A stretch of DNA of 64,000 nt from DASXTC01 sp036505635 (GCA_036505635.1 DASXTC010000075.1:56658-120657), one strand, 5' to 3'. Shown: positions 8,751-18,524, numbered from the stretch's first letter. Translations and numbers: made by a program. The notes: a model not told the origin generated them from the letters alone.

Positions 8751-11492
8751 CTACTTCCCGCCGGCCCTCAGCAGGTCGGTCCAGTTCGTGACGGCGTTGA
8801 AGCCGATGCTGGTCCGGCTGGTGGTCGGGACGTTCAGGAGGATCCGTTGCCCGTCGGGGGTCACGTCCTCGAAAACCGGATTCTGCGGCTCCGGCGGCTC
8901 CGGCATCGAGAAGAGTCGAACCGGAGCTCCAGGCCTGAACGGGGGGACGGTCTGGATGGGAACCGCCATCACGTACCCATCGGCGGCCGCGTAGAGCAAC
9001 TCCTTGCCGTCGGCTCGCCACCTGGGCTGCTGGCCGCCATCGGTGGAGATCTGCCACTGTCCCGCCGCGCCTTCGAGGCTCCGGACGTATACCTCGTTGC
9101 GACCCGACTGATTGGATACGTACGCCATCCGGCCTCCGTCGGGCGAGACCTGGGCGCCCAGCTCCGTGAAAGGCGTGCGCAGGACTTCGGTCGGCTCGCC
9201 GCCTCCGCCGGGGAGCATCATGATGTCCATGTCGGTCCTGGGGTCCTGCACCCCGATCAGCAGCCGCTTGCCGTCGGGCATCCAGCTGCCGGTGTCCTTC
9301 CAGGTGCCCGATTCGTAGAGCAGACGCATCTCGCCGCCGCCGCTCACCGATGTGACGCAGAGATCCTGCGGCCCCTTGGGCTGACACAGGAATGCGATCC
9401 GTTCGGAGTCGGGCGCCCACACCGGTTGCGCGTAAAGACCGCCTTGCTGCGTGAGGCGAAAGGCGCGATTGAATTCGAGATCGCGCACCCAGATATCGAG
9501 AAGCGACTGGGCGGAGTCTCCGTGCATGTAGGCGATCTTGCGCCCGTCGGGTGAGATGCGCGGGGTGATGTAGAACCCGGGAGGGCCGAGCGTGCCGAGC
9601 GGGCGGCCCTGGCGGTCGTGCCATCGCATCTCCGTCGATCGGCTCGAATCGGGAAGGTAGACGAGTGTCCGGTCATTCGAAGCCGCGAAAGGTATGAAGT
9701 TCTTCGGTTCCCAGAAGCTCAGCTTGTCCTTGACGATCGGGAAAGCCTGCCCCTCGAGCCGCAGTGATTTCACGTCGAACCGCCAGGCGTACAGGCTCGC
9801 CGAACGACCGTAGATCAGGTAGCCAGGCTCGACGTAGAGCGCGTTGGTGGCGTCCTCGATCAGCACGTTGGCATCGGGCGCGTCGAGCGAGGCGAGCATG
9901 AGACGACCGACATCCCGGCGCTCCGTCCCACTGGCCCGGGACACATAGAGGAAATGCCGGCCGTCGGGAAGGAACAGGGGCCAGCGATGAGTGATCTCCG
10001 TCTTGGGGTCGTACCTGGTCACCGGTTCGGCCTTGCCACCGTCCGACGGGATGCGGTGTATCGGCGACGTGATGTTGGGCGCGAATAAGATCACTCCGTC
10101 GCGGCTCCAGCTTCCTCCACGGCCGGTCGGCGCGTCGGCGAGAACGCGTGGCGAGCCTCCGCGCAGGTCGATTGTCTTGAGCTTCGACTCGGCGAAGAAG
10201 CCGACGTTCTGGCCGTCGGGGGACCAGAACGGATAAGAGGCTGCCTCGGTCTCCGGGAGCGGGCGGGCGCTCATCTCCGCGAGGTTCCTCAGCCAGACCT
10301 GTTTCCGCCCGTCGCCGCCGGCGGCCACGAATGCGAGCGTCCTGCCGTCCGGCGAGAGCGAGAGGCCCATCAGGTCAAACGGGATGAGCGCGCTGTCGCG
10401 CGGCGGAATGATGGTCGCGCGAAACGCGCGCGCGGTGGTCGTCGCCGGACGCGATACCTGCCCGATGCCCAGCGCCAGCGTGGCGAGTCCGAGCACCGCC
10501 GCCAGCCCCCAGGCCATCATCTCCCGCCTCCTTCGGCGGTTCATGATGGGCGCCGCCGTCCCCGCCTGCGACCCGGACTCGCCGATCCACTGAAGCTCGG
10601 CGGCGACGTCCTGCGCGCTCTGCCATCGGTCGTCGGGTTCCTTCTCGAGGCACCGCTGCACCACGTGGTCCAGCGCCGGCGGCGTCATCGGCGTCACGGC
10701 CGAAATGGGGGTCGGCTGCGACGAGACGATGGCGGCGATGAGGCTGGTCCTGGAGTTTCCCTGAAAGGCCCGCGTCCCCGTCGCCATCTCGTACAGCACG
10801 GCGCCCAGCGCGAAGATGTCGGTGCGCGCGTCGGCCTCGGTCCCCTCGAGCTGCTCGGGCGCCATGTACTGGAATGTCCCGAGGATCGTCCCCTGGGCGG
10901 TCAGGGGGGCCGACTCCGGGGAGAGCGCCGTGGGCATGTGCGACCTGGTGCTCGGCGGCCCGACGACCGGCGGCGGCTCGGCGGCGGCGGTCCTCGCGAG
11001 GCCGAAATCGAGCAGCTTGGCGCCCGACTTTGTGAGCATGATGTTGCCGGGCTTCAGGTCGCGGTGGATGATCCCCTGACGGTGCGCCGCGTCGAGAGCG
11101 GAGGCGATCTGCCGGCCGTACTTGAGCACCTCGTGGAGCGGCAGGGGGCCCTTTCGAATCCTCTCGGCAAGCGACTCTCCCTCGAGCAGCTCCATCACGA
11201 GATATGGGAGCTGCCCGCGCGCGCCCGTCCCCGCCCCGGCCTCCGCGGGGGCGTGACCGACGTCGTAGAGCGTGCATATGTGCGGATGGTTCAGCGAGGA
11301 GATTGCCTTGGCCTCGCGCTCGAACCGCTGACGGAACTGCTCCTGACCGGCCAGCGCGGCCGGGATCGCCTTGATGGCGACATCACGATTCAGGCGCGTG
11401 TCACGGGCACGATGGACCTCTCCCATGCCGCCGGCACCCAGAGGCGCGACGATCTCGTAGGGGCCGAGCCTCGTTCCGGGAGACCAGGTCAT
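8751..11492 (-). CDS. Membrane-anchored Ser/Thr protein kinase with TolB/PD40 propeller
   Basis: 913 residues. The N-terminal Hanks-type kinase domain (about 10-295) has the glycine loop LGAGGMGEVHRARD, VAIK (Lys41), HRDLKPGN (143-150), DFGLA (162-166) and the APEQLEG segment, so it should be active. A short Arg-rich stretch precedes one transmembrane helix (about 326-346). The extracytoplasmic part is a propeller of PD40/TolB-like blades with SPDGRTLAFV- and SPDGGRMAYV-type repeats. The layout suggests a receptor kinase sensing through the propeller. The start is ATG 11492; no clear Shine-Dalgarno sequence is seen, and a TATCCT box lies 9 nt upstream. It closely resembles the kinase at 15.8-18.5 kb, so the two are paralogues. 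Confidence 0.92.
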   Translation of the reverse strand: MTWSPGTRLGPYEIVAPLGAGGMGEVHRARDTRLNRDVAIKAIPAALAGQEQFRQRFEREAKAISSLNHPHICTLYDVGHAPAEAGAGTGARGQLPYLVMELLEGESLAERIRKGPLPLHEVLKYGRQIASALDAAHRQGIIHRDLKPGNIMLTKSGAKLLDFGLARTAAAEPPPVVGPPSTRSHMPTALSPESAPLTAQGTILGTFQYMAPEQLEGTEADARTDIFALGAVLYEMATGTRAFQGNSRTSLIAAIVSSQPTPISAVTPMTPPALDHVVQRCLEKEPDDRWQSAQDVAAELQWIGESGSQAGTAAPIMNRRRRREMMAWGLAAVLGLATLALGIGQVSRPATTTARAFRATIIPPRDSALIPFDLMGLSLSPDGRTLAFVAAGGDGRKQVWLRNLAEMSARPLPETEAASYPFWSPDGQNVGFFAESKLKTIDLRGGSPRVLADAPTGRGGSWSRDGVILFAPNITSPIHRIPSDGGKAEPVTRYDPKTEITHRWPLFLPDGRHFLYVSRASGTERRDVGRLMLASLDAPDANVLIEDATNALYVEPGYLIYGRSASLYAWRFDVKSLRLEGQAFPIVKDKLSFWEPKNFIPFAASNDRTLVYLPDSSRSTEMRWHDRQGRPLGTLGPPGFYITPRISPDGRKIAYMHGDSAQSLLDIWVRDLEFNRAFRLTQQGGLYAQPVWAPDSERIAFLCQPKGPQDLCVTSVSGGGEMRLLYESGTWKDTGSWMPDGKRLLIGVQDPRTDMDIMMLPGGGGEPTEVLRTPFTELGAQVSPDGGRMAYVSNQSGRNEVYVRSLEGAAGQWQISTDGGQQPRWRADGKELLYAAADGYVMAVPIQTVPPFRPGAPVRLFSMPEPPEPQNPVFEDVTPDGQRILLNVPTTSRTSIGFNAVTNWTDLLRAGGK

Positions 11493-11538
11493 GAGGGCGA
11501 AAGGATACAGGCCGCGAGAGGCGGCCGGCGCCTGGGGA

Positions 11539-12099
11539 TCACGCGGCCGGCCACATCAGCCGGAAGGTAAGCCCCGTCAGCACCGCGTAGATCGCTCCGT
11601 CGAGCATGGACCGCAGGGTGTTGCTCCAGGGCTGCCCCTTCCAGATCGAGTCGCTCATGTGGGACATAGCGTACCCGGCGAAGGCGACGGTCCCCGTGAT
11701 CCGCATGACGAGCATGCCGTCAGCTCCCGGACTCATCGTGTGGCGCGCCACGTAGGCGGCCGCAAAGCTCACGAGCGCGCTGAAGGCGAACCACATCACG
11801 AGGTGTTTCGGCAGCATCGGCATGCCCTTGGGATAGACCGTCACGATCGCGACGGGACCCTTCTCGAACTTCTCCTTGGTGGCGGGCTCCTTCATCTGCT
11901 TGTGATCCATGCAATGGGGCGTGAAGTAGACCCCCGGCGACGGGTTCCCCTTCGCGAGCGCCTCGCGCACGCCGTCATCGTTGGGAAGGGGCTTGAAATC
12001 GGACTTGTGATACGTGAGGAACATGTGCATGACCGAGCTGACGACGAAGACGACGACGGCGGAGACGATCACGGGGAGCCACAGGCTTCCGAACGGCAT
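11539..12099 (-). CDS. Conserved membrane protein of unknown function
   Basis: 186 residues, starting at ATG 12099 after AGGAGGTGC at ideal spacing; a longer in-frame start to 12165 lacks support. There are about four hydrophobic segments: one at the N-terminus (LWLPVIVSAVVVFVVSSVMH) and three in the C-terminal half (WFAFSALVSFAAAYVA and following). Between them is a soluble loop of roughly 70 residues containing HCMDHKQMK. The pattern resembles conserved, unnamed membrane proteins of GC-rich soil bacteria. I cannot assign a function. It is followed directly by the upstream end of the kinase operon region. Confidence 0.7.
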   Translation of the reverse strand: MPFGSLWLPVIVSAVVVFVVSSVMHMFLTYHKSDFKPLPNDDGVREALAKGNPSPGVYFTPHCMDHKQMKEPATKEKFEKGPVAIVTVYPKGMPMLPKHLVMWFAFSALVSFAAAYVARHTMSPGADGMLVMRITGTVAFAGYAMSHMSDSIWKGQPWSNTLRSMLDGAIYAVLTGLTFRLMWPAA

Positions 12100-12187
12100 C
12101 GAAGCACCTCCTTTGCCGGAACGGCGCCAGGAGCGCCGGCCGGTTCGCGAGCCATGGTACCGCATCGACGGCCCGAAGCGGACGCGG

Positions 12188-13882
12188 TTACTGCGCGCTT
12201 CCTTCCTTCACCATTCTGGCCCAGGTATCGCGCAGCGATACGATGCTGTTGAACACCGGTGAGCCGGGCCGTGACTCCAGGAGGTCGGCGACGAAGAACC
12301 CCTTGCGCTCGAACTGGAAGCGGTCTCCGGGCCGCGCGCCGGCCAGGCCGGGCTCGAGCTGTGCCTGATCCAGCACCTGGAGCGAGCCCGGGTTCAGGTG
12401 GGTCTTGAAGTCGGCCTCGCCGCCGGCAGGATTGGGCACGGTGAAGAGCCGGTCGTAGAGCCGCAGCGTGGCCCGGATCGCGTGGGCCGCCGACACCCAA
12501 TGAATGGTGCCGCCGATCTTGCGCCCCTCGGCCAGCGGGGCGTCGAGCGTGCCGGGGTCGTAGCTGCAGCGCAGCTCCGACACCTCGCCGGTCGCCTCAT
12601 CCTTCACCACGCCGGTGCAACGGATCACGTAGCCCCAGCGAAGCCTCACCTCGTGGCCCGGCGACAGGCGATGGAACTTCTTCGGAGGGTTTTCCATGAA
12701 GTCGTCGCGCTCGATGTAGATCACCCGGGACAGCGGGATCTTCCGCGTTCCCATGCGCGGTGGATCGTCGGGGAAGTTTGGCGCTTCGATCTCCTCGACC
12801 CGATCCTCGGGGTAGTTCTCGATGACCACCTTGAGCGGCCGGTGCACGACCATGACGCGGGGAACCCGCGCGTTGAGGTCCTCGCGCAGGGTGTTCTCGA
12901 GCAGATCCATGTCCACCATGCTGTCGGCCCGGGCCACGCGGATCCGCTCGCAGAACTCGCGGATCGCCTCCGGCGTGTACCCGCGGCGCCTGAGCCCCGC
13001 GAGGGTCGGCATGCGGGGATCGTCCCACCCCGAGACATGGCCGTCCCGCACCAGCTCGTTGAGCATCCGCTTGCTCATCACCGTGAAGCTCAGGTTGAGC
13101 CGGGCGAACTCGATCTGCCGCGGCCGGTGGGGCGGGTCGATCTGCTCGAGGAACCAGTCGTACAATGGCCGGTGATCCTCGAACTCGAGCGTGCAGATGG
13201 AATGGGTGATCCCCTCGATGGCGTCGGACTGGCCGTGCGCCCAGTCGTAGGTGGGGTAGATGCACCAGCGGTCGCCGCTGCGGTGGTGGATCTCGTGGCG
13301 GATGCGGTACATCACAGGGTCGCGCAGGTTGAGGTTGGGCGATGCCATGTCGATCTTCGCCCGGAGCACCCTCGCGCCGTCGGGGAACTCGCCGGCCCGC
13401 ATGCGCTTGAACAAGTCCAGGTTCTCATCGATCGGCCGGTTGCGGTAGGGGGACTCCCTGCCCGGCTCGGTCAGGGTGCCGCGCGTCTCGCGGATCTGGT
13501 TGGCGTCGAGATCGCACACGAAGGCCTTCCCGGCCTGGACCAGCTCGACCGCCCAGTCGTAGAGTTGGTCGAAGTAGTCGGCGGCATGGTAGAGGTGCTC
13601 GCCCCAGTCGAAGCCCAGCCAGCGCACATCCTGCTGGATCGCCTCGATGTACTCGATCTCCTCCCTGGACGGATTGGTGTCGTCGAAGCGCAGGTGGCAG
13701 CGGCCGCCGTAATCCCGGGCGAGGCCGAAGTTCAGGCAGATCGACTTTGCGTGGCCGATGTGGAGATAGCCGTTGGGCTCGGGCGGAAAGCGGGTCACCA
13801 CCCGGCCGTCATTCCGGCCCGCGGCGATGTCGGCTTCGATGATCTGGCGGATGAAGTTGCTGAAGCGGGCCGGTTCGACCAA
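12188..13882 (-). CDS. glnS: Glutaminyl-tRNA synthetase
   Basis: 564 residues, class I synthetase charging tRNA-Gln with glutamine. FPPEPNGYLHIGHAKS carries the HIGH motif (41-44) and VMSKRML the KMSKS-like loop. LRFDDTNPSREE and the ICTLEFEDHRPLYDWFL region are typical of GlnRS rather than GluRS, and the C-terminal beta-barrel anticodon domain is present (RLSPGHEVRLRWGYVI). The start appears to be TTG 13882 with a weak AGGA nearby. A tRNA-Gln(CTG) gene lies just upstream on the same strand, suggesting joint expression. Direct glutaminylation is patchy in bacteria, most of which use the GatCAB route, so this gene was probably acquired in the lineage. Confidence 0.96.
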   Translation of the reverse strand: MVEPARFSNFIRQIIEADIAAGRNDGRVVTRFPPEPNGYLHIGHAKSICLNFGLARDYGGRCHLRFDDTNPSREEIEYIEAIQQDVRWLGFDWGEHLYHAADYFDQLYDWAVELVQAGKAFVCDLDANQIRETRGTLTEPGRESPYRNRPIDENLDLFKRMRAGEFPDGARVLRAKIDMASPNLNLRDPVMYRIRHEIHHRSGDRWCIYPTYDWAHGQSDAIEGITHSICTLEFEDHRPLYDWFLEQIDPPHRPRQIEFARLNLSFTVMSKRMLNELVRDGHVSGWDDPRMPTLAGLRRRGYTPEAIREFCERIRVARADSMVDMDLLENTLREDLNARVPRVMVVHRPLKVVIENYPEDRVEEIEAPNFPDDPPRMGTRKIPLSRVIYIERDDFMENPPKKFHRLSPGHEVRLRWGYVIRCTGVVKDEATGEVSELRCSYDPGTLDAPLAEGRKIGGTIHWVSAAHAIRATLRLYDRLFTVPNPAGGEADFKTHLNPGSLQVLDQAQLEPGLAGARPGDRFQFERKGFFVADLLESRPGSPVFNSIVSLRDTWARMVKEGSAQ

Positions 13883-13987
13883 TGTCCTATGCGCTCCGCG
13901 CCGGCCCCCGGCCGGCCGGCGGGGCCGCGCCGCAGCGGCCCTTCGGGTTCGACGTGCCTCTCTTCGGGCGTCCGACCGGGATCGGGG

Positions 13988-14062
13988 TGGCTGGGGCGGA
14001 AGGACTCGAACCTTCAGATGGCGGATCCAGAGTCCGCTGCCTTACCGTTTGGCTACGCCCCA
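13988..14062 (-). tRNA. tRNA-Gln (anticodon CTG)
   Basis: 75 nt on the minus strand with an encoded CCA end. The acceptor stem TGGGGCG pairs perfectly with CGCCCCA, followed by discriminator G and CCA. The anticodon stem GCGGA/TCCGC closes the loop CTCTGGA, giving anticodon CTG for glutamine. The T arm carries GGTTCGAGTCC. It sits about 105 nt upstream of glnS on the same strand, so tRNA and synthetase could share a primary transcript. Confidence 0.97.
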
Positions 14063-14172
14063 ATCGTGGGAACCGGCGCGGCGTACGCCGCCCCCGGAAG
14101 GAAACGCACTCTACAACGCGCCCTCCGGGAGGGTCAAGCCCCCTCCTTGTCCGCCGGCAGGGTCCTCCATCG

Positions 14173-14799
14173 TCATTGCCGGGAGTACTCGATGGTCATG
14201 GTGCGGAAGCGCCGGCCGTTCGGGGCCTTCGTCCACATGTCGAATATGTGGTGGTCGCGATCCTGAATGCGGACCTCGCACCAGAAGCGGATGGGCTTGC
14301 CCGTGGGATCGACGGCCTCGGCCTCGTAATTGATAACGCTGTCGGTGGGTTTTCCGACGCCGATGCTGGTCATCATCCCGGTGCTGAACGTGTCCATCCA
14401 GGTTCCGACGTACTTCCCCTGGGCCTTGTCGTACCCCGTGTAACCGAGCCCCTCGAAGCTCATTCCCATCATGGTCCCGTGGTATCTCTGCTCGAGGTGG
14501 CGGCCGCCGAGCGTCCATCGGTTTTCGGAGGTCCCCTCGGTGACCTCCGGTGGCGCTTCCGGAGACATGATGAAGGTCGTTCGAGCGCGCCACGTGCCGA
14601 CGAGCGAGTCGAGACGCTGGTGCTCCGCGCCCGGCGTCATCGCCTTCTGCCAGGCGGCCATCATCGCCTCCTCGCTCATCTGCGGCGGGGCTGCTCTCCT
14701 CGGCCGGCTCTTCGCCCGGCCTTTCGCCGCGGCCTTCCTCGTCGGACGTGCCGGTTTCCTCCTGGCTGCCTTGACCTTTCTCACCTTCTTCTTCGCCAT
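14173..14799 (-). CDS. DUF1579-family protein with basic N-terminal tail
   Basis: 208 residues from ATG 14799, preceded by AGGAGG at good spacing. The first 45 residues are very Lys/Arg/Ala-rich (AKKKVRKVKAARRK and similar), followed by a DUF1579-type lipocalin-like domain: DSLVGTWRARTTF, a GTSENRWTLGGRHLEQRYHG strand pair, GYDKAQGKYVGTWMD, and the closing HHIFDMWTKAPNGRRFRTMTIEY. The function of the domain is unknown. The histone-like basic tail is not part of the usual family and could bind nucleic acid or an acidic surface. A promoter with TTTACC and CATAAT lies about 50 bp upstream. Confidence 0.8.
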   Translation of the reverse strand: MAKKKVRKVKAARRKPARPTRKAAAKGRAKSRPRRAAPPQMSEEAMMAAWQKAMTPGAEHQRLDSLVGTWRARTTFIMSPEAPPEVTEGTSENRWTLGGRHLEQRYHGTMMGMSFEGLGYTGYDKAQGKYVGTWMDTFSTGMMTSIGVGKPTDSVINYEAEAVDPTGKPIRFWCEVRIQDRDHHIFDMWTKAPNGRRFRTMTIEYSRQ

Positions 14800-14850
14800 C
14801 GAATGACCTCCTGGATTCCGCCGGAGACTGGTCCGGGCCGGATGCGCGCG

Positions 14851-14879
14851 ATTATGGGACAAGTGTCGCCCGTGGTAAA
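14851..14879 (-). promoter_or_regulatory. Predicted sigma70-type promoter of the DUF1579 gene
   Basis: TTTACC (14879-14874), a 17-bp spacer, then CATAAT (14856-14851) on the minus strand. The start codon is about 50 nt downstream with its own Shine-Dalgarno sequence. Confidence 0.5.
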
Positions 14880-14973
14880 GAGGCAGATCGCGCGCCCGGG
14901 CAGGCCGCCCCCGCGGGAATCCGGACGGGCCCCGGCCGCATCGGTCATCTAATCATGGGTCGCGAAGGGAGTT

Positions 14974-15573
14974 TTATTTCGCGGAGATCTGCTGCTTGAA
15001 GCGGGTCTTGTACCAGTCGTCGAAGATGGTCACATCGCGGCAGCAGGTTCCTCGCATGACGAAGTAGTCGGCGGCGACGTTCGGGATGACCGGGCTGGCA
15101 TGTTGCGAGAGAAGCTCCTCGAAGCCCTTGATGGTGTAGCGATCGAGGCTGGCCATCTTCTCTTCCTTCGATTGCACGCTCTCGGTTCGCACCACGTACT
15201 CGAAGACCTCCCCGAGCCAGGGGTATTTGCCGGAGGGGGACTTCCCATATCCCGCGAGGTTTTTCCCGCACTCGTCGAACCGGTCCAGGACGAGCGAGCA
15301 GACCTTGTCCGACGTGATCCTCCGCCTGCGTGCCGCGGTCATGGGGCCCTTTCTCCAGTACGCATCGATGCAGTCATCATGGATACGCACCTGGGAGAGC
15401 CCGATCAGGTCCCTGGCGGCGTCGAAATACGCGTCAATGGCCTGTTTCGCGCGTTCCTCGCTGGCATGGCGGCGCATGGCGGGGCCGGCCACGTACTTTC
15501 CGGACCACGCGACCTGACTGCAGGCGACCGATGACATCGCGGAAATGACGAAGACGATCATCCGTGCTCTCAT
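14974..15573 (-). CDS. Secreted protein of unknown function
   Basis: 199 residues. A short hydrophobic leader (MIVFVISAMSSVACSQ) suggests export, possibly as a lipoprotein at the VACS cysteine. The mature protein is charged and mostly helical, with several cysteines (for example DDCIDAYW, KVCSLVLDRFDECGK and RGTCCRDVTIFDDWYK) that could form disulfides. It may start at the second ATG (15561). I do not recognise a family. The gene stands alone between the DUF1579 gene and the second kinase gene. Confidence 0.6.
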   Translation of the reverse strand: MRARMIVFVISAMSSVACSQVAWSGKYVAGPAMRRHASEERAKQAIDAYFDAARDLIGLSQVRIHDDCIDAYWRKGPMTAARRRRITSDKVCSLVLDRFDECGKNLAGYGKSPSGKYPWLGEVFEYVVRTESVQSKEEKMASLDRYTIKGFEELLSQHASPVIPNVAADYFVMRGTCCRDVTIFDDWYKTRFKQQISAK

Positions 15574-15818
15574 CCTCGGCCCTCGGCTCCTCTACATCCG
15601 CTCACAACCGGAGAATCTTGTCGAAAGAGAGGAGACGGGCAAGTCCCCCTCTCCCCTATCCGGCGATCCGCAACCTTGCGGTGGAAGAGGGCGAGGAAAC
15701 TCCCGACTCTTCGGTGAGGATCCCGACGAGCCGGAAGGTCAATACATCGGGGAAACCCGACCGTTCCCGGTAGCTTGGCCGGCGAAGGCCCTCCAGGGTG
15801 GAGCGGTCTGCCGGGATC

Positions 15819-18524
15819 TCACGGAGTGCCGGCCAGAGTGCGGCGCACCTCCCGGGACCAGTTCAGGACGATCCGGATGCCGCGGGCCTCGTCGCTCTCC
15901 TCCGCCGGCCGGATCATGAGGAAACGGCCCCCCTTTGGATCGACGTCATAGCTGATGCCGGAGTCCGATCGCATCTGGTAGGCGCCGTCAAACAGCACGC
16001 GCGGCGTCCCCGCCTCAAACCTCGCGCGGGTTTCCACCGAAACCGCCATGAATCGGGTCTCACTGCGATAGTAGAGCTCCCGGCCGTCCGACGACCACAT
16101 CGGTTCCTCGCCACCATCGGTGGAGATCTGCCACCGGCCGCCGGCTCCCGCCGAGTCACGGACGTAGATCTCGTTGCGGCTCGATTCGTCGGACTGGTAC
16201 GCCACCCAGCGACCGTCCGGTGAGGAGGAGGCCGTGTACTCGTCGAACGGGCTCGCGGCGATGGGAGAGACCACGGCGTCCTTTCCGAGGGAGAGCCTCA
16301 CCACATCGGCCTTGCCGGCGGCGCCGACGTTGATGTACACGAGCACGACCGATCCGCCATCCCGCGAGGCGTCCGCCACGTACGCGCGGGTCGGCGCCGA
16401 TCCCACCTCCACGGGCTCGCGGCTTCCGTCCGCCGGGACCCTGCGCAGCGCGGTCCTCCGACCCGTCGAGTCGATCGACGCGTAGAGGATACTCGTGCCG
16501 TCGCTCGACCAGACGGGAGTGGCGTTGGTTCCGTTGAAGGTCAGGCGGGTGAATGTCTTCCTGCCGAAGTCATAGACCCAGACGTCGGCGCTTCCGCTGG
16601 CCCCCACCGCGATCGCGGCCCGCGTGCCGTCCGGCGAGATCCTCAGGTCGTTGTAGAGCGCCGGGGGCAGATCGATGGGCTGCCAGGCGCCCTCGCGATC
16701 GACCCAGCCGATCCGGCGCAGGTCCCCCAGCTTGCTGCCGGGGGCATAAGCGAGCGTTCCCTCGTCCGAACAGGAGTAGTGTGCGGCCCCCGTCGGGGTG
16801 TCTCCCGCGACGCCGCGCACGACGAGCGCCTGCGATCCCCGGACCGCAAGCCGCTCGGGATCGAAGCCCACGGCGTAAAGGGACCCGGCGCGCGCGAAGA
16901 CCAGGTACCCGGGGGAGACGTAGCGAACCATGCCGGCTCCTTCGAGCACCACCCGGCGCTCGCCGGTCGCCAGGTTGGCCGCGGCGATGGTGGATCCGTC
17001 GTAGTTGTCCGGGCTGGACAGTGTTCCGACCGTGAAGAGCACCGTCTTTCCGCCGGGCAACGCTTCCGGCCACCGGTGCGACCGCTCCTCCTTCGTCGTG
17101 TCAACCGTCGTGACCGGCCTGGGCTCCCCACCATTTGCCGGCAGAAGGTAGAGGGGCCCGATGGCCTGGGGGGTGTACACGAGGTTGCCGTCATCGGTCC
17201 AGGTCAGGCCGCGTGCCTCGCTGGCCGCAGCAAGCGTGACCACGGAGCCTTCCGGCGTCACCTTCTTGAGCTTGCCGCCCGCGAAGAACGCTATCCACTT
17301 ACCATCCGGTGAGAGGGTCGGGTTCGAGGCCCCCTCGGTGCCGATCAACGGTCTCGCCTCTTCCTCGGCGCGTCTCCGTACATAAAGGCGGGAGACGCCG
17401 GCGCTGGTGGCCGTAAAGACAAGGCTCTCGCCATCCCGCGAGAGCGCCAGTGCGGGCCTGCTCCCGAGGTTCAGGAAGCTCCTGGCGGGCATCTGCACGT
17501 CGAGCCGGGCGACCGGTCGATCCTCTGGCCTCATCGCACGTCCGAGAAGCACGAGCGCCACGACAAGCGCCAGCGCGAGGGCCCCGGCGGTCCAGGCGAA
17601 CCAGCCTGGCCGGCTCCCGGTGGTCCCTTCGGGGCGGAGAACCCCGGCCTGGGGCCGGGCCGGCTCATCCGGCGGCTCGAGGAGCGCCACGCGCGCCTCG
17701 CCGATGTCGCGCAGACGGCGCATCGGGTCCTTGTCGAGGCAGCGCGCGAGCAGGCGTCTGACGGCCGGTGGCGTGGCGCCCGGCAGCCCCGTCAGGTCCG
17801 GCTCCTTCAGGATCACGGCGGCGAGAACCTCGGACGGTGTCTCGCCTGAGAAGAGGCGTCGCCCCGTCAACATCTCATAGAGCACCACGCCGAAGGCCCA
17901 GATGTCGGCCCGCTTGTCGACAGGCTTTCCCTTCGCCTGCTCGGGCGCCATGTAGGCCGCGGTACCGAGGACGATCCCCACCTTCGTGGCGAGCGCCGTC
18001 ATCGTTGGGGAGCTGGTTGCGTCGACGTCCGGCGCCGCGGACGGGTCAAGGGCCTTCGCGAGGCCGAAGTCCAGCACCTTCACCGCGCCGTCGGGCCGGA
18101 CCTTGATGTTGGCGGGCTTGAGGTCCCGGTGGACGATCCCTCTCTCGTGGGCCGCCTCGAGAGCCTCGGCGATCTGCCTGGCGATCGGAATCGCCTCCTC
18201 GAGCGGCACGGGCCCCCTGGCGATCCGATCGGCAAGGGTGGGTCCTTCCACGATCTCGAGGATGAGGGCCTTGGTCTCTCCCGATTCCTCCATGCCGTAT
18301 ATGGCGGCGATGGAGGGATGGTTCAATGAAGCGAGCACCTGCGCCTCCCGCGTGAAGCGGGTCAGACGCTCGCTGTCGCCCGCCACGGCCGCGGGCAGCA
18401 CCTTTATCGCGACGTCTCGATTGAGCCTCGTGTCTCGCGCCCGGTAGACCTCCCCCATTCCGCCGGCACCGAGCGGTGGACCGACCTCGTAGGGCCCGAG
18501 TCGCCTCCCGGCGCCGAGAGTCAC
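15819..18524 (-). CDS. Membrane-anchored Ser/Thr protein kinase with TolB/PD40 propeller (paralogue)
   Basis: 901 residues starting at GTG 18524. The kinase domain (about 10-290) has LGAGGMGEVYRARD, VAIK (Lys41), HRDLKPAN (132-139), DFGLAKA (152-158) and YMAPEQAKGK. A transmembrane helix (about 308-332) follows, and the remaining roughly 560 residues are a propeller with repeats such as SPDGKWIAFF, SPDGTRAAIA and SPDGRWVAYQ. It is the same architecture as the kinase at 8.75-11.5 kb and probably arose by duplication. It likely transduces an external signal to cytoplasmic targets; the ligand and substrate are unknown. Confidence 0.92.
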   Translation of the reverse strand: MTLGAGRRLGPYEVGPPLGAGGMGEVYRARDTRLNRDVAIKVLPAAVAGDSERLTRFTREAQVLASLNHPSIAAIYGMEESGETKALILEIVEGPTLADRIARGPVPLEEAIPIARQIAEALEAAHERGIVHRDLKPANIKVRPDGAVKVLDFGLAKALDPSAAPDVDATSSPTMTALATKVGIVLGTAAYMAPEQAKGKPVDKRADIWAFGVVLYEMLTGRRLFSGETPSEVLAAVILKEPDLTGLPGATPPAVRRLLARCLDKDPMRRLRDIGEARVALLEPPDEPARPQAGVLRPEGTTGSRPGWFAWTAGALALALVVALVLLGRAMRPEDRPVARLDVQMPARSFLNLGSRPALALSRDGESLVFTATSAGVSRLYVRRRAEEEARPLIGTEGASNPTLSPDGKWIAFFAGGKLKKVTPEGSVVTLAAASEARGLTWTDDGNLVYTPQAIGPLYLLPANGGEPRPVTTVDTTKEERSHRWPEALPGGKTVLFTVGTLSSPDNYDGSTIAAANLATGERRVVLEGAGMVRYVSPGYLVFARAGSLYAVGFDPERLAVRGSQALVVRGVAGDTPTGAAHYSCSDEGTLAYAPGSKLGDLRRIGWVDREGAWQPIDLPPALYNDLRISPDGTRAAIAVGASGSADVWVYDFGRKTFTRLTFNGTNATPVWSSDGTSILYASIDSTGRRTALRRVPADGSREPVEVGSAPTRAYVADASRDGGSVVLVYINVGAAGKADVVRLSLGKDAVVSPIAASPFDEYTASSSPDGRWVAYQSDESSRNEIYVRDSAGAGGRWQISTDGGEEPMWSSDGRELYYRSETRFMAVSVETRARFEAGTPRVLFDGAYQMRSDSGISYDVDPKGGRFLMIRPAEESDEARGIRIVLNWSREVRRTLAGTP

